This document shows positions 1-10,740 of a DNA stretch of 64,000 nucleotides, piece after piece. Origin of the DNA: Prillingera fragicola (lineage: Eukaryota; Basidiomycota; Tremellomycetes; Trichosporonales; Trichosporonaceae); assembly GCA_002335605.1 (NCBI GenBank), contig BEDY01000001.1, positions 2,604,001 through 2,668,000 on the forward strand. The letters are read 5' to 3'. The position numbers and the translations under genes were made by a program. How positions within the stretch are numbered: the first letter of the stretch is position 1; each line of letters begins with the position of its first letter. The notes under the pieces are model-generated. The model worked only from the letters and a program-made list of their open reading frames with translations, was not told where the DNA came from and did no database searches.

Positions 1-411
1 ACTCGTGTTCATGAACTGTGCAGATGGTGAGTACTGGCGTGCTGAGAGTGACAGTTCTGACGCAATAGGTACGCCGCCTCTTTGACAACGTACCGCGCCC
101 TGCTGGGTATTCGGTCTGCGCGTGCAACATCCGACTCGGAGCTCGTGCTCGAGTACGATGTTCCTTCAGAGTCCGTGGCAGGCGGACGGGCCGAGATCAC
201 ATTGCAGTTTGGCGAAGACCGTAGGCTGATCAGCGCTCTAGTAAGTTTGGCTGCGTCATTTGGTATCAAGCTGACTCGTCAGTTCAACGGTTCAGAAGGC
301 GACTCCACCTTCCAGCAGCTGGTGGCCACCGCCCGGGAAGCCAATGACGCCCCAGGTCTCATTGCTGACGTGTTGATGCGCCTGCGGCCCCTTATCGGGG
401 AGGTGGCATAG
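1..411 (+). CDS. 3' end of a gene, possible Spc7/KNL1-like C-terminus (partial)
   Basis: Two exons are visible, 1..26 and 69..411. They are separated by a 42-base intron (GTGAGT...CTGACGCAATAG). The joined frame reads ELCRWYAASLTTYRALLGIR and runs to a TAG stop at 409-411. The start lies outside the window. The pattern Cys-Arg-Trp, a short helix, a Leu-Leu-Gly-Ile strand, then alternating strands (LVLEYDV, AEITLQF) and a C-terminal helical stretch recalls the RWD-like tail of kinetochore Spc7/KNL1. That is a fold-level guess only. Monopolin Csm1/Pcs1 and CENP-O type tails share similar features. The presence of a real coding exon is more certain than the name. Confidence 0.55.
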
Positions 412-2649
412 ACGCGTAGCATTGGGGGCCAGATCGTTGTATGAGCTGTTGTCAGATGTATTACCATGCCACTGTTTGACTTTGATATTGTGTCTGCTCA
501 AGCAACGGATACTGACGTTTTCAAGACAGCTGTACATGTATCTGATTATGCCGTTGTTTCTCTGTCCATCAATCCTTGTCTCACGTCCCATCACAATCGT
601 CGCGGGAGAGCGTGGACAACATGAACAACCCAAAGGAAGGCTGCACGGAGCACCTCGTGTGCGTCGTGCAACCCTCATGGCTTCACACCCGTAGTGTGGG
701 TGCAAACAACATCCTGCCACAGTGCACACAACGAATACCGCCATTGTTACAGACCGCCCCAACGCAGACTCCTGGTTGAGTTGAGTGGGTGGCACAGTGA
801 AGGAACGGGGGACGTACCGCCATAGTTGAAGTATGACTCGCATGGTATGCTGGGTGGTACGATTCGAGGAGGGGGGTGAGGGCACCGCATGTCGCAGACG
901 GCCGGGTGCGTCGTCAGTGGCGAATCCGCCTTTTGGGTTGTGAGGGGTGTCGACAGTCGTGCGGGTCGATTTCGCAGTCTGAATCAATCCTGCATCTTTT
1001 AAAGTATCCAGTGCAGTACATGTACAGGTGCGAGTAAACAATTAGCATCCTGGTGGTGCGGTGAGGAGATGACTAGGCTAGAAATCGTAGGCCAGAACAA
1101 GAGTTGCAACAGTGGAGTGGGAGGTGGCTTCAGAAAAAGCGTGGTGGCGTGTGCGCGAGGAGGCGTGTCAGGCCTCTCCACGAGGTGGCGCCCAGGTGCA
1201 CAGTCTTGATAACAGGACTGGTGAATGGCATGGGTGTGGGAATGGTGCTCGGTGGCAGGCGAGGCTGCGGTTTGAACAACGGTGTTGGCCAAGATAACAC
1301 ATGGAGCGTTCACCTTGCCTGACTCGGTGACGCTCTTGACCTTTCCTCGACACGTTTGGAACTATATTTCAGAGTTCTGATGAAAAGCGTTTGGAAACTG
1401 CCACGAGAGCACGAAGACACCACCTTCGAGCCAGTCCTCGAAGACGTTGGGAGGCCGTGACAGCCACGACTGCCACGCACAGACAGCTGTCGACTGTCCC
1501 GGAAAGCTCGGCCAGCAGCTAGAAGCTAGCGTGACTCTGCCAATCTAGAGTGAGCGTCACTTTTCCCTCAGGTGCATGAACAGCAGATCATCAGAGCCTT
1601 CCTTCCTGTGAGATCTGAGGCGTGGACGACCACCGTTGATGTGCGCTGTGGCCTCGGTTTGTGGCAAATGGCAAAGGAGCAGCCACCGACATCTGTATAG
1701 TTAGCGCACAGCTCGGCACACATTACATGAGGCCATATGAAAAAGCATGCATCACTAGGACTACAGGCCGAGAGAACCCATTCCTTTGTGGATGGGGTCC
1801 ACAACCCCACCCACTCGGAGGCACAAGCGCACGAAGCTCGACAATGAGCGATCAAACACGCCCTGCACAATGCACACCTCACACACGATGACACACACAC
1901 ACTCACACACCACGGTCGGTCCAGCCCATACTCAGGGACAGCCCTTTGACACACTCCTCGCAAGCCAGAGTCGTCTAGACACCCTGGTATAGTGCGAGGT
2001 AACGCCGAGCTCGAGCCCCCATTGTTCGTCGCATGGAGAGGGCCTTGCCACGCGACAGTTCCTACGCGCTATAGGCTAGTGCTCTTGGAAGCTTGGTGCT
2101 CAAGCTCGAACTCTCCTGGTGCAAGACAACTCTGGGTCATGCCAAGGCTCCGAGAGCATGAAGATTGCAATGGATAGACGAGTTTGGTGGGTGCCTTCTG
2201 GGAACATTACTCGCCGGTCATTCCCCGTTTACGACACTGGTTGTTCCGGAAGACATTACAGTTCCTTAAACGTGTTCACATTGCCCAAAGTGCCTTGTCA
2301 GTAGAGGGTGCAACTGCATGTCGTGTTCGAGTCGTGCATCATCGCCAAAGGCATCTACAACTGCAACTAAGCAGCAGGGGGAGAAGTACCGCGCCCATGA
2401 AAGGGGCAGGCAGGAGTATAATGAATATCAAAGAAGTAAAAGGAGGTCGATGTAAATGCCAGGCGAAGGGCTGTGAGATACTCTTATGACCCGCGCGCTT
2501 GGCTCGCAGGCCGCGGATTATAGACCAAAATAATCGATACAGGCGTAACGAAACGTCCATGGCGCTGACGCAGCAGCTGAACGTTGATACCCTAAAGTGA
2601 GAGAGAGAGAGAGAATGTCCGTGGGTTTCCGTTAAGAGAAGCGGCCGCT
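412..2649. other. Long convergent intergenic gap
   Basis: This lies between the 3' ends of two convergent genes. Only short, compositionally odd reading frames occur on both strands, with no splice-consistent exon chain. CA/CT microsatellite patches occur around 1873-1913, and there is a (GA)8 run just before the next gene's stop. No tRNA or rRNA was recognised. A non-coding transcript cannot be excluded. Confidence 0.6.
2599..2614 (+). repeat. (GA)8 microsatellite
   Basis: Eight uninterrupted GA units lie in the 3' flank of the minus-strand secreted protein gene. Confidence 0.9.
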
Positions 2650-3542
2650 TTAGAGCGAGGCGCCGGCCACGACGAGGCTACCGAGCTGGGCAACGAAGCC
2701 AGAGAGCTTGCCAATGTTGCCGCTAACGTCGCCAGCAACCTCAGTGGTGACGGCAACGGGAGCAAAGGTGTTGGTAGCGAGAGGAGCGGTGTTGTTGCCC
2801 GAAAGGGTGGCGTTGGCAATGGCAGTGCCGTTGAGACTCGCAGTGGCATTTGCGAGCGCGGGGTTGGTCGACACAGTGCTGTTGAGGGTAGTGGAGACGA
2901 GGGCAGTCGACGACGAAACCGAGGTAGAGGACGACTCCGAGGAAGACGAAGACGACGACGACGAAGGAGTAGGAGTGGGCTCGGGCGAAGGAGTGGGGGT
3001 AGGGGTGGGCTCGGGGGTAGGCTCGGGAGTCCAAGCGGGGGTGCTGGGCTCGGGCTCCTTCTCGGGGGTCTTCTCGGGCTCGGGGGCGGCGCCTCCCTCG
3101 TCGTTGAACCACCAGGTCATCTGGAAGACACCGGCGCTCGAGGGGGCAAAGTACTGGAAGAGCGAAGGCGACAGGTCGAGGTCACCGTAGTTGCAAGCCC
3201 ACGAAGGGCACTCGTCGGTGACCTGAGCCTGGGCAGTCTTGCCGCCGTACGAGATGGTGATCGAACGGAAACAGTTGGGGCCGGGGTAGCCAGAGCCGAA
3301 CATCTGACCGTTGAGGGCAACAATGTAGTCGCCGTTGTTGCTAGAGGACAGTCAGTGACGGCGTCTTTCGCAGCGGGGCTGTGTACTCACTTGGTGATAC
3401 CACAGGCACCGAGGCCAGTTTCGTAGAAGGTGGCGCGACCGTTGGTAGCGCGCTTCGCGAGCGAAATGTCGGCAATGGGCGAGCTAGGCGCCGCGGCGAC
3501 GAGCTGCACAGCAGCGAGGAGGGTGAAGAGCTGGGCAAACAT
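2650..3542 (-). CDS. Secreted barwin/RlpA-like (double-psi beta-barrel) protein, probable GPI anchor
   Basis: Exons are 3391..3542 and 2650..3340, split by a 50-base intron (GTGAGT, CTGAC branch, CTCTAG). The product is 280 residues. Residues 1-18 form a signal peptide (MFAQLFTLLAAVQLVAAAP). A Lys-Arg at about residue 30 suggests Kex2 processing. Residues 32-130 carry the double-psi barrel hallmarks: RATFYETGLGACGITNNNGD, then FGSGYPGPNCFRSI, VTDECPSWACNYGDLDLS and a closing FQMTWWF. A Glu/Pro/Thr-rich stalk follows, then a Ser/Thr/Asn region with many N-glycosylation sequons. The hydrophobic tail LSGFVAQLGSLVVAGASL fits a GPI signal. Family members are secreted expansin/barwin-like proteins of the fungal wall, and many have no proven enzyme activity. 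The 3542 start is chosen because it opens the signal peptide. Confidence 0.85.
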
Positions 3543-6500
3543 TGTTGGTGCTTTGAATGAACGAGTTGCGATGTAAGGGATCGCGGGAGTGTTTGCGGGA
3601 AGGAGAGTTGGCTGAAGGAGCACGTTAGCAAGACGTCCTTGATGGTCTACCAGAGAGCAGTGGGGCAGGTTGCGTTGAGAGCAACAGCAACGCCAAAGAC
3701 ACTGCTCTCTATAAAGGATGCTCACTGGGCAAAGGAACGTGCGGGTTACCGGTGCAGGGTTGGTCGAACGAGGTCGAAGAAAAAGGGAGTGTTTGTCGGT
3801 GAGGTGTGTGCGTCGTTTGGAGTCGAGCTAGGGGGGTTGCGCGTCCAAGTCGAAGGGGAAAACGAGACCGAGGGTTGTCGAACCGTGTGGGTGTTGAGAT
3901 TGAGGTAAAGAGAGAAAGGAGAAAACGAGTGTGTGTACTCTAAACTAGGTAGAGAGAGAAGCTTGGTACGAGGGGTTGGGGGATGGACTGGATGGAAAAG
4001 AGGGTACAACTGACAGGACAAGTCGAGCCAAGGTCCACCCTCGTCCTCGTCGGCGTCTGCGCGGCTGGCAAATGTGTTGTTGTTACTCGTACCAAAGAGG
4101 GAAAGATGGAAACAACTGAAACCCCTGAATTCCGTGCCGTGGACCCAAGCAAAGGCATGCCGCCCAAGGTCACTCGAGCCAAAACCAAAAGGAAACCAGA
4201 ACCCTGAACCATGACGATCCCTGGACGCGTCAGGTCTCACTCAGGCAGAGCTCACGCGTACTGGCGCCCGAGTTCGAGGGCGTACCGCTGCAGTGCCAGC
4301 ACACGCGCTCCGTCAGTGCCTAGTCCGGCGGCCCCTGCTTTGCCCGCTGGCCCCTGGTTCTCTCCCGGAGGCCCGGGCCCACTGCTGCAGCCTAGTCGCG
4401 TCCGTTTCCTGCGGGCCACCCTCCGCCCCCCGCCAGCGCGACTCCCCCCGTTTCAGTGTCACCCATGCATGGCGCAGGGCATGGTGGCCGTGGGTGGGCG
4501 GCAAGGGGAGGCACAAGTACGCAGGACCTGTACCGTTGGAGAGCAGCCTTGTCAGTTGGACGCACGAAGACTTGTCAGGACCGGCCCAGCACCCCCTTTA
4601 TTGCAACCTTGACGGAAATCCTGCCAGCCAATACAACTGAACCGAAAGACGCTTAATGCTGCCGACGACGCCAGCGAGCAAGCAAGTCTCCGTTCAGGTA
4701 GGGATTGGACCCGTCGGAACCGCCATGCTACATTCGTCGTCCGCCAGGCCTCTATTCCAGAAGCCCCGGCCTAGGAACTGGGGTCGATGAAGCACCCCAT
4801 TCTACAACGCCTGTACACTTCTGGTAAGAACTGAATATGGTTCCTCATGGACATTGAATGTGGCTACAGTTCATGTCTTTTCTAGGGCTATCAGCAACGC
4901 TTTGGGCTATCAGCAATGCTTTGTTGGCGTTTGCAGTGGCTGGCCGTGGCATGGATGGTCTACATCAGTTGCCAGCGGACAGTTTCAGTGACAAGAGCGG
5001 AAGCGAGCACTGCTTGCATTCCCATAGCGAGCACCGGTCTTGAGCTGTGCTGTTACAGTTTGTTTGTTTATGTCAACAGTCAGCCGCCGTCAACCGTCGG
5101 TGAAGTCATCATGTAAACATTAGAGGCCTCCGATACTCATGTGCCACAAGGGGCTAACGGCCGCCAGGGGTGCTCATTCAATTTACTTGACATTTGGTCC
5201 AGGCCACTGCATCAGAGCTAACGACGGCATCATCCTTGTCCACTCGGTAGTGCGACCGCAAGCGCGTCGACCAGGTCATGTCGAGCCAACATGGCAGACA
5301 CAAATGACGGCGTGGCGGCGATGATCACCGCTGGTCTGTGGGATGAACAAACATTAACGACACTGCAAAGGGGTGCCTCTACCCTCTGCCCATGGGTTGG
5401 AACGGGGGCTTATGTTGGGAGCCAGGTGCGCGATTTCGTGGTCGGACGCCTCCGCTCGGAGCCCGGAGCGATCACCCGGCCCACAGTAAACGTAAATGTG
5501 CGCCAATGTTTGTGTCCTCGGTGTATTATTCTGCCCACGACAAAACACTGCCTGCTCGCGGTCGTGTGAGGCTACCGCGGACCAGCTGACGGCTACTGCC
5601 ACTGCACGAACTTCGGGCCGGAATCTCGGGACGATCAATTTAACGGAGGCATATTTCTGGGGTGCCTCTTTTCCGCAAAGTTCAGGTCCGGATCTGGCGG
5701 AAGACTGTCGGAGGCTGGTCGAGTGATAGCAAGGCTTCTCGAAGCTTGCAGTTGAGAGTTTTGCCACGTATTTACGATGTCTGCGAGGACGTATTGCCCT
5801 TGTCAGTGCTTAGCACGCAGAGGTCGGTGGAGGGTGGAGGTGGTTAGGCGAGGAGGCGAGGAATGCTTGTGCAGTCTGATGAGAGGTAGTGCCAGTGATC
5901 CGTGATCAGGTCCACTTGGCTTCGCCATATGACAGGCCGTCAGGTCGGGCACGTCGCGCGCGTCGCGTCAATGAAACACGCGTGGCCTTTCAGCAATGGG
6001 TATCGTGCAGGCGACAGTAGTAGGGTCCTACGTTCTATCGGTCATTGCCAAACTGTCGATCAAGCCCCACTACGCAAATGTCTGGCGGCTTAACGCGCAC
6101 ACAACAGTGCATCAGACATTCATGTCCCGTTCTGGCTACACTGTCGCATATGAGAAGAACGAGCCACTGCCCAACAGTGGTACACTGGCATGGCATTTCC
6201 CTGCCATAGAACAAAGCAACTGTGCATCTGTTTCAGCAGTCACCGTGCCAACACGCCAACGCCACATTACTCCAATCTGGTGAGGCCCCGCGTTCTCCAT
6301 TCTCATTTCCTGAGGCTGGGTTTACATGTGCGCCAATGGGTGTGATGTTGACACTGTTGTGACTACCATGGGGAGCCTTGCGAGAACAGCGCTGAACCAA
6401 GTGTTGTACAGCTAGCAACACCTTGTCGTCGCTGCCAAGCCTGCCAAGGAGTAATAGCCTCCGGTCCAATACCGAGGCAAACCAACCTGTTTGCGTGTTG

Positions 6501-6964
6501 TTAGAGCGGTTCTTGTACGGTGAATGTGGGGCTGCACTGCATCTCCCGACCCGTTGCTGCAACTCAAGCTGTGAGTGTGGTTGCTTTCCGGAGACAATGT
6601 GCACAAAGCAACGGCATGACGTGCAGGTTGAAATGCAACATTGCATTAGGCATTAGGAAGGTTGTAATCGAATGCCAATTTGATGATTACATAAGCATTA
6701 GGTTTCCCTGATAATGTCCACTGACGGCGGAATCCTCCCCGCCGCCGCTCGCCGCCGCACTCGACCCGCCGCAAGGAACCGTTCATCGACGGCAGCCGGC
6801 GGGTACATGTTGCTCCCATCTCTGTCCTCGTCTCTGTCTCTCCCTCTTGTCAACATGATCCACGACCATCCCTCTTGCACCTCTATAATGACCTAAGTAT
6901 CGACTTCCTTTGACACCCCCTTGCGTCCACTGGCTCCAACTGGGGCATACAACCACAGTACAAA
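3543..6964. other. Long intergenic region, divergent promoters
   Basis: These 3.4 kb separate two divergent genes. The first few hundred bases hold the leader of the secreted-protein gene (purine-rich on the plus strand, i.e. CT-rich on the transcribed strand), with a TATAG-like element near 3712. The last 250 bases before 6965 are CT-rich on the plus strand and serve the next gene. In between, only short frames with poor codon pattern were found, and no gene, tRNA or mobile element could be supported. Confidence 0.6.
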
Positions 6965-8809
6965 ATGACTACAACGTCCACAACCTTGCAACCTCCTGCT
7001 ATCGCCACCCCGCAAAACAGCCAAGGAGCAGTACCCCACCGTATCGTACTCCCTCCAGTTACCCAGCGGGGTAACCGGCCTGGCCCTCCTCCTCTTCAAC
7101 TCGTCCAACGTCGTCGCAACGAGGCTTCTGCAGTGCCAGAAACGAGCGCCCGCGCACGCATCGCCACTGGCCCTTCTCCGGCGACAGTTGCTCCCTCCAA
7201 CGGACCCCTCCACCAGCAACAGCAGCCGCCAAACCCACAGTACCACGCGGCGCCCGTCTCCAACACTGCAGGCCCCAGTCGGAGGCAGGGCAAGCCAATA
7301 TTTGACTGGATCTCGCGCAAGCTGGGTGCCAGGCGTGGCAGTGACGCAGAGCACACTCGTGAACCTATGCTGGCTCCGTCCCCACGGATCCCTCAGCATG
7401 CTCCCACGCCGCGCAACCAGACGCACAACCGGGACGGACAGGCTGTGCATCCGAGTGACATCTTTGGCCCCACGCGGTCGAGCATGGACTCGTCAATGCT
7501 GCAGAGGACGGAAAGTGTGTCGCTCCGGTCCTATTCTGTTTCGCACGCACCCAGCGACTCTATGCGTCGTCGCGAAGCAAACAACCCGTATCCTTCGCTT
7601 CCCATCCCGCTTGTGCGCAGATCGTATCCTGCATCGACCCTCGACTCAGACTCCCGGCCACCGTCATTGAGCAGCATGAGCAGCTTCCAACGCCCGAGGA
7701 TCTCAATTGCGGACGATTCCAGCGCGACAGATTCGTTTGGTCTGGCCGGAAGGGTGGCAGATGAGGACGCTAGCGTGCGCCCATTGGCACCGTCGCCAAC
7801 GTCCATGTCCTTTATCTCACACAGCTCTGTTCGTGGTATGCCCCACAACGGCCTTATGAGGACGGAGTCGGCGCCTCTGGCGTCTCCGCCTCCCCGCATT
7901 CAGCACCGGGATACCCACTCGTCGAGCTTTACCTCGGACGACGGGTCGCGCCGCCCATCGCTCGCGAGCACAAAGCCAACGACAGTGATCAGTATCGACT
8001 CTGCGCCGCCTGGGCACATTGCAGTTGCGCCCTCGACGTCGGCCCATGGTCTTAGCCAGACGGTCTCGAACCCGTCTCCCATTAGTGCCAACGTGGCCAT
8101 GCACCACGGCATACCCTCGCCCGTATCTCCCATGTCGGCCACGTCAACGGGTACCAGTGCCAATGGACCACTTGACGATATGCGCGTGCCCCGTCACTCG
8201 AGACCTCACCCGCGCAACAACCCGCACCCGGCTTCTCCCCCCGGACCAGACGCATCGACCCAGACCCTCGCGAGCAGTACGTTTGGCCTCGTCTCGTCCC
8301 CGGCGATAGATCGGGTGGAGCGTGCTGAACGCGGCGGTCCCCGACCTCCGTCTATACGCGTGCGTGACATACCGACTTCATATCACCCGCCGTACATCAC
8401 GACTTCGCCTTCTGTTGCCTTCATGGATCGCCCTGGATCGCTCAACGATGGCCTGTCAACTCACGCCATCTCGCTCTCCGGCGCGCGATCGCGCTACGGC
8501 CGCGCCGACGACGACGCAAGCATGCGTGCCGTCCGCAGGCGTGGAAGCTGGGAGAGCGGCGAGTCGCGTTGGTCGTGGCGTCCCGGAACGGAGAATGTCA
8601 ATGTGTTCTCCGCCCTGGGCCGGAGGGGCGAGTACGACGCGTCTGGCGACCACCACGATGGGCCGGCCAGCGGCAACCGGTCGTCTGTCTACACGCGCGA
8701 CTCGTACCGCACTGCCCTCACTGCGTGGGAGGGCGACGACGGCGAGCTCAGCACGCTCGCGAGCGAAACCGCGCTCTCGACCCATCGGCCCGTGAGCGTC
8801 CGAGTGTAA
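6965..8809 (+). CDS. Ser/Pro/Arg-rich disordered protein of unknown function
   Basis: A single uninterrupted frame of 614 residues. I do not recognise a named family. Almost the whole chain is low-complexity (Ser, Pro, Arg, Thr, Ala). The exception is a compact motif at about residues 114-126, PIFDWISRKLGARRG, which reads like a short conserved amphipathic element in a disordered scaffold. Many SxR/RxxS sites (RRPSLAS, RRGSWESGES) suggest heavy phosphorylation by basophilic kinases. The C-terminal 90 residues are also less repetitive (ENVNVFSALGRRGEYD, YRTALTAWEGDDGELS). The start ATG follows a CT-rich leader. Reading-frame length and the CDS-like codon pattern support a real gene; the function is open. 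Confidence 0.75.
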   Translation: MTTTSTTLQPPAIATPQNSQGAVPHRIVLPPVTQRGNRPGPPPLQLVQRRRNEASAVPETSARARIATGPSPATVAPSNGPLHQQQQPPNPQYHAAPVSNTAGPSRRQGKPIFDWISRKLGARRGSDAEHTREPMLAPSPRIPQHAPTPRNQTHNRDGQAVHPSDIFGPTRSSMDSSMLQRTESVSLRSYSVSHAPSDSMRRREANNPYPSLPIPLVRRSYPASTLDSDSRPPSLSSMSSFQRPRISIADDSSATDSFGLAGRVADEDASVRPLAPSPTSMSFISHSSVRGMPHNGLMRTESAPLASPPPRIQHRDTHSSSFTSDDGSRRPSLASTKPTTVISIDSAPPGHIAVAPSTSAHGLSQTVSNPSPISANVAMHHGIPSPVSPMSATSTGTSANGPLDDMRVPRHSRPHPRNNPHPASPPGPDASTQTLASSTFGLVSSPAIDRVERAERGGPRPPSIRVRDIPTSYHPPYITTSPSVAFMDRPGSLNDGLSTHAISLSGARSRYGRADDDASMRAVRRRGSWESGESRWSWRPGTENVNVFSALGRRGEYDASGDHHDGPASGNRSSVYTRDSYRTALTAWEGDDGELSTLASETALSTHRPVSVRV

Positions 8810-9511
8810 TTCTACCCCCGCCATGACTATGAAATTCCACAGATTGGACAAACCAAAACGACCTACCCCCGCACCAGCTTGTTAATGTGTACCGGTGTGA
8901 TGATTCCGCATTTACTATGATCTGCAGCTTTACCGTGCTCTTGACGCGCCCATGCATTGTATATCATCTCATGGTTCGAGATCGGTCAAGGTCCGGTGTG
9001 GCACAAGGCTTGAGCACCGCGTCAGTGCCTCGTCGTTGCTAATGAGCGGCCTCACTCTGTGACATGCATTTTGGATAGCTCTGTGTCCCAGGCAAGTCGT
9101 GAAGACAATATCGGACTGTGGTGAGCAGGTCGCGTGCACACCTGGCCCTCGAGACCTCCGACGCCTTCTCCTGTCCAGACATGTCACGAATCTCTCACTC
9201 GCCCACGCGTGGTCCCGTCCACCGAAACCCCGTTCGGCACATGGCCGAACACTTGACAAGTACACTTGACGACGTCAACAGTGACTGTCTCCTCAGCGCT
9301 CCCGGAACAAACTCGTAGTCAGTATGGCCGCCGATGCCGTCAGTATCCTGTCCACGCGATGACGGGGCCGAGTAACGGCCAAAGCTGCCTTGTTACTGCC
9401 AATCCATTCATCCTGCTGTACAGAGCAAGCTGCTACTTTCGCTGAGTCTTGCACAAATCCGATGCTATGAACCCCCCGCTGTCTCCTCCTGAGTCAAAAC
9501 AGACGAGCAAG
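8810..9511. other. Convergent intergenic spacer
   Basis: This holds the 3' flanks of two convergent genes. No frame with splice support, repeat or RNA gene was recognised. Confidence 0.6.
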
Positions 9512-10056
9512 TTACTTGGCCTTCTTCTCCTGCATCGTCTGTCAGCCCCCATCTCGCGGGTCGGCAATAGCTCACCTCGGAAGCCTTGCCCTCCTTGTTA
9601 AAGTACTCTGCGGTCTCCTTCTGGAGCTCCTTGGCGCCACCCGTCTCCTTGGCGGCCTGGTCGGCACGGACGTCGGCCTGCGAGTCGGTCTGTGGAGAGA
9701 AGGGCAAGGAGGGTAGACGAGAGGGAAAGGGTTCAGTCAGCTGAGAACGAACGCCAGAGAACCACTGCGACTTACAGCGTTGGAAGGCGTCCATCCAGGC
9801 TCATGCTGCTGGGCATTGTCAGCGTTCCACTCACGTCTCCCAGCGCAGGCTGGCCATCTTGCTCGCAGTGCCCGGTCTCGTCCTGCGCACCTCCGTCTCA
9901 AGATGCGCCCACCTCTTCCACCCTCCCTCAACGGCGAGCGAAACCTACCTTGTCGTCATTAATCCACCGGACCTGCGCGCCAACGGCGCTAGGACGCATG
10001 AACGCGCTGACGGTCGGGGTGCGGAGTGCGCGGCGGGCGGCGGCGATGAGGACCAT
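9512..10056 (-). CDS. Small mitochondrial-type conserved fungal protein, 90 residues
   Basis: Rebuilt from four exons: 9949..10056, 9776..9808, 9576..9689 and 9512..9529. Introns are 140, 86 and 46 bases, all GT..AG, and the frame is continuous. The N-terminus MVLIAAARRALRTPTVSAFM is Arg/Ala/Ser-rich without acidic residues, as in mitochondrial presequences. The body contains HEPGWTPSNATDSQADVRAD followed by a charged helix (ELQKETAEYFNKEGKA) and ends EKKAK. A Trp followed by a Ser/Ala-Asp-x-x-V-x-Ala-Asp helix is typical of small fungal mitochondrial proteins of unknown role. Exon 2 is only 33 bases and exon 4 only 18 bases, so gene finders may miss it. The family assignment is my inference; no enzymatic motif is visible. 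Confidence 0.7.
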
Positions 10057-10731
10057 TGTGCTTGTTGCTTGTTGGGTGTGAATGAATGAGTGAACGAGTG
10101 AGTGGAGTGGAGTAGGGTGGTGGGTGGAATGGGATGGATGCGAGTGGATACGGCTTGTGCCGTCATTTATCTCCATTTGTACCTTGCCTCGCCTCCACCT
10201 GCCTGCGTGCCTCCCTGCCTCCCTGCCTTCCAGGCTGCATGCACTGGGTGCGTAGCCTAGCTCCAGTTAGTAGATGCTGACATGATCTCGTCCTGCCTGG
10301 CCGCTGCGATTGGCTCGGTGGCAGTTTGTGGGAAACAATAGCGCCAAGTCGCATGATGCTGCATCGACAAAGAGTGGATGTAGCCATGACGTCATACTCC
10401 GTCATGTAGCATGTCACCCACCCGGCAGGAAGGTCCGTCCATTGCCGATTCAATGGCCGCAGCTAGTCACTGTCGTCCTGCAAGGCATAGTCTCACCAAA
10501 GGGTGCATCATGTGTACTGTACAGACAAGCAGCGGACACTGCGCGCGTCCAAGCAGCGCGACAGAGGAGTGAAAAAGGCAATGAAAGAACAGATCCAAGT
10601 GTAGATGATAGATGGGGAGATGCGCGGTAAAAGTCCGCGCCGGAAAGGTGTGCTTTACCCAAAGCGCAGGCACAAGTTGTGGTGAAGCGCTCTAGCGTTC
10701 GCTTGCTTGCTGACGAGTAGCTACTCGTTAG
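10057..10731. other. Intergenic: promoter of the mitochondrial-type gene and 3' flank of SIP5
   Basis: The minus-strand leader just above 10056 is pyrimidine-rich. Imperfect CCTCCCTGC repeats occur around 10190-10230. No coding exon was found. Confidence 0.5.
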
Positions 10732-10740
10732 CTACTCGTC
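10712..10740. repeat. Nested inverted repeat at the SIP5 stop codon
   Basis: The arms GACGAGTAGC (10712-10721) and GCTACTCGTC (10731-10740) are exact reverse complements with a 9-base spacer. The left half also forms a 16-base perfect palindrome around 10720/10721. The right arm overlaps the last codons and TAG stop of the minus-strand gene. A hairpin would therefore form in RNA exactly at translation termination and the start of the 3' UTR. Confidence 0.85.

Noticed and set aside
3746..4240. 164-codon minus-strand frame upstream of the secreted protein gene
   Set aside because: Phe/Ser/Pro-rich translation of CT-rich leader DNA, best read as promoter/UTR.
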